Source of the DNA: Euryarchaeota archaeon UBA40
GTDB taxonomy: Archaea; Thermoplasmatota; Poseidoniia; Poseidoniales; Thalassarchaeaceae
Assembly: GCA_002506875.1 (NCBI GenBank)
Contig: DAYJ01000017.1
Coordinates: 3,896 to 9,056 of the forward strand
Reading direction: 5' to 3'
Length of the DNA stretch: 5,161 bases
Part shown: in pieces, positions 1 to 5,161 of the stretch
Numbering within the stretch: position 1 is the stretch's first letter
Layout: every line of letters starts with the position of its first letter
Translations under genes and position numbers: made by a program
The notes under the pieces: model-generated
Databases searched by the model: none
What the model was told of the DNA's origin: nothing
The model's input: the letters and a program-made list of their open reading frames with translations, nothing else

Positions 1-1
1 C

Positions 2-1288
2 AACCTCCTCGTGAACATGCCCGATCGTCGAGATTCGTTTGGAGAGGACGGAATTACAGACATCTTCCTGACATCTGGCAAGACCTCGCTTTACACGATG
101 ATGGGCATGATGAACTCCGCCACAGTTCGTCAGATGTTTGGTGGTGGTTCTGATCTGGTACCTCTTGAAATGCATATTGTCGAGCCAGGTCTCGATGAAT
201 GGGTTCAGCGTGCAAGTGACGAGGATCGTTATGGTCGCCTATTCGAGTATACTGCAACTCTCGGCTACCTACTCACCGATCCAAACATTGGTACACTCGG
301 TGAAGGAGCAGGCCGCCGCCGCCTTCTCGTATATCCACAAGATCAGGCGAATCTGCTTACCAGCGTGAATGCCAGTCAGGTTGCTGACCATGCACTCAAG
401 GGCAACTATCAGGCAACAGTATTCACTAAACTTGACCAAGCAGACTTCCAGAATCGCGTATCTCGACGTATGAGCCAGTATGCGGATTTGATTACTCCAA
501 GCGCAAAGGCCCGTGGCCAACGCTGGGTATCTCAGGCAAACTGGGGTGGAGAAGACGGTGTTCAGCAGGGTGCAACAGTTCACTCATTGTTGGCAGTTCG
601 TGGTTACGAAGTTCTTCAGATGGAGGAGTACCGGGCAACTTTCAACGAGGTTAGCGCTGCTCCTCAGCGTTTGATGAATCGCCTCATCCAGAGTGTTGCT
701 ACAAACGCCCTCAAGACGGTTTACCCTCTCAATATCGTGACAGACCAAGGTGGTGGTGGGGCGCCATATCAGAAGCTCTTCTCACCAATGTCTTCTGATG
801 AACCACTCGTTTACTACACCGATATCCGCTTCCTAGTGCCGACTACAATTGATGACCTTCGTTCTCAAACTGGTCAGAAGGGAGCAGACCGTGCAAAACT
901 CCGCGATGCGTTCACCGAGCTTACTGGAGCCGATCCAGTTACTGGCTTACAAGTGCTCGACCTCTGTCTACCATTCTTGGCTGAAATGGGACCAGGCTCA
1001 TGGCAGCAAGGCACGGGAGTCAAGCCCAACGAAGTCATTGTTGAGGTTACTTGTGCAGTCAACCCCAACGCTGTATGGAAGAGCCTACTCGAGCCAACCC
1101 TCAACGACACATTCCAACTTCCTAAGGGTAAGAAGGGCACCGCTGCGAATATCTGGGGCGATGTCCTGATTCAGAACGATCAGCTGCAAGAGAAGATGAA
1201 GAAGGACGGCATTGAGCCCTGGCTCCGAATGCTCAAGATGATTTACCATTATTCCAACAACCTTTCAAAGAAGCGAAATGGACTTTGA
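2..1288 (+). CDS. Unrecognised soluble protein, probably 5'-truncated by the window edge
   Basis: I do not recognise this family and assign no function. The frame is open from base 2. The first possible starts are GTG at 11 (425 residues) and ATG at 17, but neither has a purine-rich ribosome binding site upstream and no in-frame stop precedes them, so the true start may lie outside the window. Numbering from GTG 11, the protein is hydrophilic with no signal peptide or membrane segment, so it is probably cytoplasmic. Visible landmarks are a methionine-rich stretch near the N-terminus (MMGMMN), a four-glycine turn at about 247-250, a lysine/glycine motif PKGKKG at 371-376 and a basic C-terminus ending SKKRNGL. 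I see no nucleotide-binding loop, metal-binding cysteine cluster or HTH motif. All 24 arginines use CGN codons, and C-ending codons and CAG are common, unlike the mixed CGN/AGR use downstream. That fits a highly expressed native gene better than a recently acquired one. I am sure it is coding and unsure of everything else. Confidence 0.88.
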   Translation, partial: NLLVNMPDRRDSFGEDGITDIFLTSGKTSLYTMMGMMNSATVRQMFGGGSDLVPLEMHIVEPGLDEWVQRASDEDRYGRLFEYTATLGYLLTDPNIGTLGEGAGRRRLLVYPQDQANLLTSVNASQVADHALKGNYQATVFTKLDQADFQNRVSRRMSQYADLITPSAKARGQRWVSQANWGGEDGVQQGATVHSLLAVRGYEVLQMEEYRATFNEVSAAPQRLMNRLIQSVATNALKTVYPLNIVTDQGGGGAPYQKLFSPMSSDEPLVYYTDIRFLVPTTIDDLRSQTGQKGADRAKLRDAFTELTGADPVTGLQVLDLCLPFLAEMGPGSWQQGTGVKPNEVIVEVTCAVNPNAVWKSLLEPTLNDTFQLPKGKKGTAANIWGDVLIQNDQLQEKMKKDGIEPWLRMLKMIYHYSNNLSKKRNGL

Positions 1289-1299
1289 TAGCCATTCAG

Positions 1300-1319
1300 A
1301 GGTTTGCATAGCCGAACCT
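1300..1319 (+). terminator. Hairpin after the first gene, possible terminator or processing site
   Basis: AGGTTTG (1300-1306) can pair with CGAACCT (1313-1319) as a 7-bp stem with one U-G wobble around a 6-base loop. It begins 12 bases after the stop at 1286-1288. Only a weak TATT follows, not a T-tract, so this is not a strong archaeal terminator. It could equally be a processing element or chance. Confidence 0.3.
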
Positions 1320-1347
1320 TATTCAAGCCATTCATGAACGGTTGACC

Positions 1348-2004
1348 ATGGCCGGTGGGACAAGGCTACTCCAGTTCCGTGTCACTGCCGAGAACTTCGG
1401 AAACCTCGAAGGAGCACATTTACTGGAATTCTTTGATTCAGTTGAATTTATTTCGAATTATCAACCGGGCAGTAAAAACACCCCCGCCAGTATTATTGCG
1501 AAACTCAAGCATCAACACCCGCTCCATGAGTATGAGGAAATCGATGCCCTTCGCATCATCACTATTTTGACCGAAGGTGAGAATGAGTCTATCGCAATCG
1601 TAACTCTGGGAGGGCCGTTCACTCGCAAAGTCGCCTCTTTAGATAGCCTTTGGTTTACTCATCCAACAATTGCAACTCCTGATTTTTTGAAGGTGACAAT
1701 CAGTGGCATTCCCAGTTCCATTAAGGAGATAATGAGAATTGCCCAAGCACTTCCTGAAAGAATGTCATACTCATTATTGGAGTCGGAAGATAGTAAAATA
1801 ACACCAATAAACATGAGTGATATGCCACCTAAAAGGCAGAATATATTGCTCAAAGCCATCGAATTGGGGTACTACCGATACCCTAGAGGGTGTACTCAGC
1901 GTGACATTGCTGAAGCAGTCGGATTGAAGCAGGCCACGGTATCTGAACATCTCCAGAAGGGGGAGTCCACAGTCCTCAATTCATGGTCAAAAAATCACAA
2001 TTAA
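1348..2004 (+). CDS. HTH_10-type (bacterio-opsin activator-like) transcriptional regulator
   Basis: Predicted DNA-binding regulator of 218 residues. The C-terminal part, about residues 159-212, matches the HTH_10 pattern: an MPPKRQ..LL..A lead-in, then ELGYYRYPRG, then a helix-turn-helix with TQRDIAEAVGL (first helix) and KQATVSEHLQKGES (recognition helix). GYY..PR and TVSEHL are the family hallmarks. This domain is typical of archaeal regulators related to haloarchaeal Bat. Residues 1-155 form an alpha/beta region resembling the BAT-associated sensory part, but I see no clear GAF or PAS motif, so the signal is unknown. I chose ATG 1348 over the in-frame TTG at 1342 because ATG is the stronger start and only two residues differ. 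No clear ribosome binding site precedes it, so a leaderless or short-leader transcript is possible. Arginine codons are mixed (5 of 10 are AGA/AGG), unlike the gene upstream. Its TAA stop at 2002-2004 directly abuts the stop of the convergent exporter. Domain call is firm; target genes are unknown. Confidence 0.9.
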   Translation: MAGGTRLLQFRVTAENFGNLEGAHLLEFFDSVEFISNYQPGSKNTPASIIAKLKHQHPLHEYEEIDALRIITILTEGENESIAIVTLGGPFTRKVASLDSLWFTHPTIATPDFLKVTISGIPSSIKEIMRIAQALPERMSYSLLESEDSKITPINMSDMPPKRQNILLKAIELGYYRYPRGCTQRDIAEAVGLKQATVSEHLQKGESTVLNSWSKNHN

Positions 2005-2610
2005 TCATGCTCCTCGGAGACCAATAGCAATCGCTAGAAGGCCAAGACATCCTCCGAGTAATGGAAACAATCGTGGTGCAATTTTTGGATCGGTCATGAA
2101 ACGTTCTAGCTTCATACCAAACACGCTCCAAGCAAATATTGCAAGAATACAGATGGTGGTTACGATAGAGATGATCCATAATGACCCCGTAACTCCCCCT
2201 CCAAAATCATCGAGTAGAAGCGTCATGTAGAGAATGACAAATCCCCATTCTTTACCGTTAATCCATTGCATTGCAAATCCAGTTTTGAAGCCTAGACGGG
2301 GAATATCACTCTGTTTCGTCAAATCTGGACGAAGTCGACCGATTACAATCGCAAGTAGGATGATGAATACCACTCCGATCCAGTGGAGAATGTACGCCCA
2401 ATCCCCCCATTCATTCAGGTTGTTCACAAGGATAGCAACAAATGTCTGCAAGAGTATGAAACCAGTTGCCATTCCTCCAATTAGTGGGATGTTTGCACGC
2501 GCTCCGTGCAATCCAGAATGGATTAGAGCGGTCAAATTATTTGGCCCAGGGGTAACTAAAGCAATCGAAACGATTCCAATTAGCGCAATAATCGAAGACA
2601 ACTCCACCAT
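2005..2610 (-). CDS. LysE/RhtB-family translocator (amino-acid or small-metabolite exporter)
   Basis: Predicted inner-membrane exporter of 201 residues, the usual length for the LysE/RhtB family (PF01810), whose known members export lysine/arginine, homoserine/threonine or cysteine pathway compounds. The family signature TPGPNN is at residues 20-25, in the first membrane helix. Hydrophobic segments lie at about 5-20, 41-63, 72-90, 121-133, 141-166 and 179-199, giving about six helices. A short charged loop (about 91-108) precedes the FKTGFAMQWINGKEW segment, which corresponds to the family's usual F.kG....NPK region. Here the proline of NPK is replaced, reading NGK (118-120). The substrate cannot be read from sequence. 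Start ATG at 2608-2610 has an AGGGAG ribosome binding site on the minus strand (2625-2620) with a 9-base spacer. Upstream lie an inverted repeat and a TATA-like element. The gene is convergent with the HTH_10 regulator with zero bases between stops, and divergent from the secreted repeat protein. Confidence 0.93.
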   Translation of the reverse strand: MVELSSIIALIGIVSIALVTPGPNNLTALIHSGLHGARANIPLIGGMATGFILLQTFVAILVNNLNEWGDWAYILHWIGVVFIILLAIVIGRLRPDLTKQSDIPRLGFKTGFAMQWINGKEWGFVILYMTLLLDDFGGGVTGSLWIISIVTTICILAIFAWSVFGMKLERFMTDPKIAPRLFPLLGGCLGLLAIAIGLRGA

Positions 2611-2619
2611 CTATCCATT

Positions 2620-2625
2620 CTCCCT
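2620..2625 (-). promoter_or_regulatory. Ribosome binding site of the LysE-family gene
   Basis: The minus strand reads AGGGAG nine bases before the ATG at 2610. It is the only clear Shine-Dalgarno-like element in the window and supports this start. A second ATG on the minus strand just upstream is out of frame. Confidence 0.6.
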
Positions 2626-2635
2626 AATTTACGAG

Positions 2636-2652
2636 CGGTCCCTACGGGACCG
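2636..2652. repeat. Perfect 7-bp inverted repeat, candidate operator or 5' hairpin of the exporter gene
   Basis: CGGTCCC (2636-2642) and GGGACCG (2646-2652) are perfect reverse complements around a TAC spacer. It lies between the TATA-like element (2677-2682) and the exporter start. With the usual archaeal TATA-to-start distance of about 25 bases, exporter transcription would begin near 2652-2655, so the repeat would sit at or just after +1. That suits a repressor operator, or a stable GC-rich hairpin at the 5' end of the mRNA. The repeat is directly visible; its function is inference. Confidence 0.5.
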
Positions 2653-2673
2653 TATGTTCCACTATACTCCATT

Positions 2674-2685
2674 CCATTTATATGG
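2674..2685. promoter_or_regulatory. TATA-box-like element, possibly shared by the divergent genes
   Basis: CCATTTATATGG is a near-palindrome (10 of 12 positions symmetric). It reads TTTATATG on the plus strand and CATATAAAT on the minus strand, so it resembles an archaeal TATA box both ways. On the minus strand it predicts a start near 2652-2655 and a leader of about 42-45 bases for the exporter. On the plus strand it predicts a start near 2703-2706 and a leader of about 25 bases for the secreted protein. I see no convincing BRE on either side, so dual use is uncertain. Confidence 0.45.
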
Positions 2686-2728
2686 CCCGTTCATCATCGG
2701 TTCCATAGTCATATGTTTTCACTATTAA

Positions 2729-2818
2729 ATGAAATACATGAGCAGTCGCTATGCTTTGAAAGTCCGTTCTTTAGTACTTGTTTTCCTCATGATTACAATG
2801 GCTCAAGTTGGATATACT
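2729..2818 (+). other. Signal peptide region of the RCC1-repeat protein
   Basis: Residues 1-30 show the n-, h- and c-region layout of a Sec signal peptide: lysine and arginine near the start, about 15 hydrophobic residues from S14, then a small/polar segment ending near VGYTSN. There is no twin-arginine motif and no lipobox cysteine, so a Sec route without lipid anchoring is likely. The exact cleavage site is uncertain. Confidence 0.7.
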
Positions 2819-5161
2819 TCGAATGGTTTCCAACCTGGGATCCATACCTCATTGGATCTAATTGATGATGTTTCAGGAGTACCATCCAATAACGATGTAG
2901 CTTCACTTTTTGCTGGTGGAGGGCACTCATGCGTGATTACTGAAGGGGACCTCGTGAAGTGTTGGGGGAACAACACCGCAGGTCAGTTGGGTATTGGTAA
3001 CTCAGAAAGTATGGGTGACGAAGTTGATGAAATGGGGAATCAATTGCCCTATCTGAACTTGGGAACTGACCTGATACCTGAGAGCGCTGCATTGGGAATG
3101 GCCCATACTTGCTTACTTTTCTCGAATAATTCTGTGAAATGTTTTGGAGACATCAATGCTCTTGGACTCGGATATACTGATTCCAACGGTGCTGGAGACG
3201 GATATCTCGAGACCGGAGATTATCTCCCATTTTGGCCATCTCCAACAGGTAGAACTGTTTCACAAATTGCTGCAGGATGGTATCACACATGTGTCGTTTT
3301 AGATGATGGAAGTATGACCTGTTGGGGCGACAATAGCAACGGACAGCTTGGTATGGGCAACACAACAGATCTTGGACAAGAATCAGATGAAGTTGGTGAC
3401 TCGGTATCATATGTCCCTCTTCCTTCTGGAGTTACAGTTTCTGATATGGCGTTAGGGGCTGACCATACATGCGTACTCTACGACACAGGAGATGTTGCTT
3501 GTTGGGGTGGCAATGACTACGGTCAACTTGGTATTGGAAGTACAGAAGATATTCTAGATGAGTCAGCAGAGACTCTAACCAATATTTCATTCCCGTCTGG
3601 TCGCTATGCTATCGATATTACAGCTGGATCTGGATTCACCTGTGCCGTACTAGACAACAACCAAGCAATTTGTTGGGGGTTGAATGATGTAGGTCAACTA
3701 GGGTTAGGTCACAGCAATAACTACGGAGATTCAGGCTCAGAACCAATTAGCAGTCTTTCTTCAATCAGTTTAACTGCTACAGGTTCCACAACTATTCGAA
3801 ACATCGATGCTGGATATGATCACGTTTGTGTAGCATTAAGCAACAATAACGTGAAGTGTTGGGGAGGGAATCTATTCGGTCATTTGGGAATTGGCGTCAG
3901 TGGTCCAAATGCCCACAGAGGAGATGACGTGAATGAAATGGGGGCAAATCTCCCAGCCATTACTTTAGGCTCAAGCCCCAATCCAATTGCTGTAGAAGTT
4001 GGTGAGAATTTTGCTTGTATGTTGAAACAGGCGGGCAACATGCCAGTCAAGTGTTGGGGAACTTCAGTCAATGGCCGTTTAGGTTATGAAAACACAGAAG
4101 CTCTTGGAGACAGTTCGAGTGATAATTTAGCGAATGTTGTTGATTTGGGCTTGGATTCTGAATATGAATCGGTTGATTGTGGAGGGGCAAATCCGTTCCT
4201 TCATGATACCAATATTTTGCCAGCAGAGGAATTGGATAACGCAGGAAACGGTCGCAAGATAGACATCGCCTTCCGTTCAGACGGATGCCCTGCAATTCTG
4301 TATACTGATGACAATGCAGATAATCTTCGATTTGCCATGTATGACAATGGAATTTGGGTCTATGAGTATCCGTATACATCCGCAGCAGGTTCATCAGTTG
4401 GCGACCTAAGTATTCTTTTTGATGAGAATGATATTCCTCATCTCGCTTGGTCTGACATCGGTTACGATACCAGTAGCGACGACACCCATTATGCAACAAA
4501 GGCCAATGGGAAATGGAACCACGTCCAACTTTCGAATTTACCTTCTAATACTTACAATACTGAAATAATTCAATTTGATGATGGTGACCTAGAAATTATT
4601 GCCGCCCCATTCACTTCATCGCAACTTTATTCAGAATTATGTTCATCATCAGATGACTGCTTAGATTCATCAGATTGGTCTCAAGAAACAGTAGACCCCG
4701 GAATTACAACCCTTCAGGGCTTTGATTCCTCAATTGGTCCTGCTGGAGACGCTTGGCTATCTTACACTTTTTCTTCGACTTTAGGTACCAATTTCTTGTC
4801 TCTTCAGTCCAAGCCAACCGGAGGTAGTTGGACATCATCCGTCCTTGTCGCTCAAAATTCCTCAAGTGTAACTTCTGCAGTTTCAGACATAGAAGTAGCT
4901 GTTGATGGCACTGTTCATGCAGTATATCTTCACGAAGACTATGCTACAGATGGAATCATGTATACCTCATGTTCAGGGGGGTGGTCCGATTGTAATTCGG
5001 CTTCTGATTGGTCGTTTATTCCCGTTCCTCATGTAACCAACGATACATTCTCACTAGCGATTGACTACGATCTTGTTCCACATATTTTCTTTAACGCATC
5101 ATCTTCGTTGAAATTCATCAAATTAGTAGATGGCACCTGGTCTTCTCCTGTTGAGGTTTTG
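2729..5161 (+). CDS. Secreted RCC1-repeat protein with a second C-terminal propeller, 3'-truncated
   Basis: The frame is open for 811 codons to the window end, so the C-terminus and any cell-wall or membrane anchor are missing. Residues 1 to about 30 are a signal peptide: basic start (K2, R7, K11, R13), hydrophobic core SLVLVFLMITMAQVG, then a polar region. Residues about 59-474 hold seven RCC1-like repeats of the form xAGxxHTCVL..(x)..CWGxNxxGQLGxG, which suits one seven-bladed beta-propeller. Every repeat has two cysteines. Residues about 511-811 hold about six further units of a different type, with motifs such as DxxxPHLAW and NGxW, suggesting a second propeller. The protein is probably extracellular and a binding or surface protein. 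RCC1 folds here do not imply the eukaryotic Ran exchange role, and I see no catalytic motif. ATG 2729 is the first start that keeps the signal peptide; ATG 2738 is an alternative three residues in. No ribosome binding site is visible. Codon use is AT-richer than the first gene. Confidence 0.88.
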   Translation, partial: MKYMSSRYALKVRSLVLVFLMITMAQVGYTSNGFQPGIHTSLDLIDDVSGVPSNNDVASLFAGGGHSCVITEGDLVKCWGNNTAGQLGIGNSESMGDEVDEMGNQLPYLNLGTDLIPESAALGMAHTCLLFSNNSVKCFGDINALGLGYTDSNGAGDGYLETGDYLPFWPSPTGRTVSQIAAGWYHTCVVLDDGSMTCWGDNSNGQLGMGNTTDLGQESDEVGDSVSYVPLPSGVTVSDMALGADHTCVLYDTGDVACWGGNDYGQLGIGSTEDILDESAETLTNISFPSGRYAIDITAGSGFTCAVLDNNQAICWGLNDVGQLGLGHSNNYGDSGSEPISSLSSISLTATGSTTIRNIDAGYDHVCVALSNNNVKCWGGNLFGHLGIGVSGPNAHRGDDVNEMGANLPAITLGSSPNPIAVEVGENFACMLKQAGNMPVKCWGTSVNGRLGYENTEALGDSSSDNLANVVDLGLDSEYESVDCGGANPFLHDTNILPAEELDNAGNGRKIDIAFRSDGCPAILYTDDNADNLRFAMYDNGIWVYEYPYTSAAGSSVGDLSILFDENDIPHLAWSDIGYDTSSDDTHYATKANGKWNHVQLSNLPSNTYNTEIIQFDDGDLEIIAAPFTSSQLYSELCSSSDDCLDSSDWSQETVDPGITTLQGFDSSIGPAGDAWLSYTFSSTLGTNFLSLQSKPTGGSWTSSVLVAQNSSSVTSAVSDIEVAVDGTVHAVYLHEDYATDGIMYTSCSGGWSDCNSASDWSFIPVPHVTNDTFSLAIDYDLVPHIFFNASSSLKFIKLVDGTWSSPVEVL
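2903..4150 (+). repeat. Seven RCC1-like repeats, one predicted propeller domain
   Basis: Repeat cores are anchored by cysteine pairs C68/C78, C128/C138, C188/C198, C248/C258, C305/C315, C367/C377 and C430/C442. The spacing is 10 residues in six repeats and 12 in the last (a two-residue insertion). Five second cysteines lie in CWG followed by a GQLG or GHLG segment. Repeat 2 is degenerate (CFG, no GQ) and repeat 7 reads GRLGY. Seven is the blade number of classical RCC1 propellers. Repeats 1, 3 and 6 carry a similar acidic insert (for example GDEVDEMG and GDDVNEMG) before the next blade. Confidence 0.85.
4259..5161 (+). repeat. Second series of propeller-like repeats (about six units visible)
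   Basis: Units begin near residues 511, 559, 611, 663, 718 and 774 and run about 40-50 residues. Each has a strand pattern around D(x)GxPHhhh (NDIPHLAW, DGTVHAVY, DLVPHIFF), then a strand, then a turn ending in W (NGKW, GGSW, DGTW, SDW). This resembles BNR/sialidase-like propellers, but no exact Asp-box (SxDxGxTW) is present, so I do not call an enzyme. Two units share an insert with C-x5/6-C-x4-DW (C638/C644 and C748/C755). More units may follow beyond the window. Confidence 0.6.

Noticed and set aside
269..583. Minus-strand open frame of 104 codons over the first gene
   Set aside because: It is a shadow of the long plus-strand frame, whose codon bias shows that strand to be coding.
1334..1345. 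Four-codon ATG-to-TGA minigene (ATG AAC GGT TGA) just before the regulator
   Set aside because: Too short to judge, with no ribosome binding site; it could be a leader minigene but chance is the simpler explanation.
1342..1347. TTG at 1342 as start of the HTH_10 regulator
   Set aside because: An ATG lies two codons downstream, no ribosome binding site favours TTG, and the family gives no reason for the two extra residues.
2656..2709. GTTCCA occurring at 2656 and 2700 as a direct-repeat operator
   Set aside because: Only six bases match and the flanks differ, so it is too weak in an AT-rich region.
2234..2728. Plus-strand open frame of 164 codons over the LysE-family gene
   Set aside because: It is antisense to a convincing membrane transporter and runs through the promoter region; its product matches nothing I recognise.
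2903..4150. Regular repeats considered as a CRISPR array or DNA-level tandem repeat
   Set aside because: The repeats are diverged at DNA level, in frame, and explained by RCC1 protein repeats.
4068..4499. Minus-strand open frame of 143 codons inside the RCC1-repeat gene
   Set aside because: It is antisense to clear repeat-coding sequence, is rich in His, Cys, Arg and Tyr in no recognisable pattern, and has no supporting start signal.
4259..5161. Second domain as a sialidase or glycoside hydrolase
   Set aside because: No exact Asp-box motif and no catalytic arginine triad or other active-site pattern is visible; only propeller-like strand repeats are supported.

Overview
The window looks like chromosomal DNA from an uncultured archaeon, most plausibly a marine planktonic euryarchaeon of the Marine Group II / Poseidoniales type (Thermoplasmatota). 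Three things point there. One gene has the HTH_10 (bacterio-opsin activator type) C-terminal domain, which is essentially archaeal. A TATA-box-like element sits at archaeal spacing in the divergent intergenic region. A large secreted protein carries RCC1-type repeats, and large secreted repeat proteins are frequent in these genomes. The lineage call is inference; no rRNA or other phylogenetic marker is present.

Layout. (1) Positions 2-1288, plus strand: a soluble protein of at least 425 residues that I do not recognise. It is probably cut by the left edge of the window, and its codon use is strongly biased (all 24 arginines are CGN). A short hairpin follows its stop. (2) Positions 1348-2004, plus strand: an HTH_10-type transcriptional regulator. 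(3) Positions 2005-2610, minus strand: a LysE/RhtB-family membrane exporter whose stop codon directly abuts that of the regulator, with no intergenic base. (4) Positions 2611-2728: a divergent promoter region with a shared TATA-like element and a perfect 7-bp inverted repeat near the predicted exporter transcription start. (5) From 2729 to the right edge, plus strand: the first 811 codons of a secreted protein. It has a signal peptide, then seven RCC1-like repeats (probably one seven-bladed propeller with a cysteine pair in every blade), then a second series of propeller-like repeats of a different type. It is open at the window end.

Functional links are loose. The regulator and exporter are convergent neighbours, so a regulator-transporter link is possible but not shown. 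The exporter and the secreted protein share a divergent promoter region. The first gene appears independent and, from codon bias, may be highly expressed. I see no CRISPR array, insertion sequence, integrase, tRNA, rRNA or defence cassette, and no gene-free stretch longer than about 120 bases. I did not find a convincing new multi-gene system. The most distinctive items are the two-propeller secreted protein, the unrecognised gene and the exporter operator candidate.
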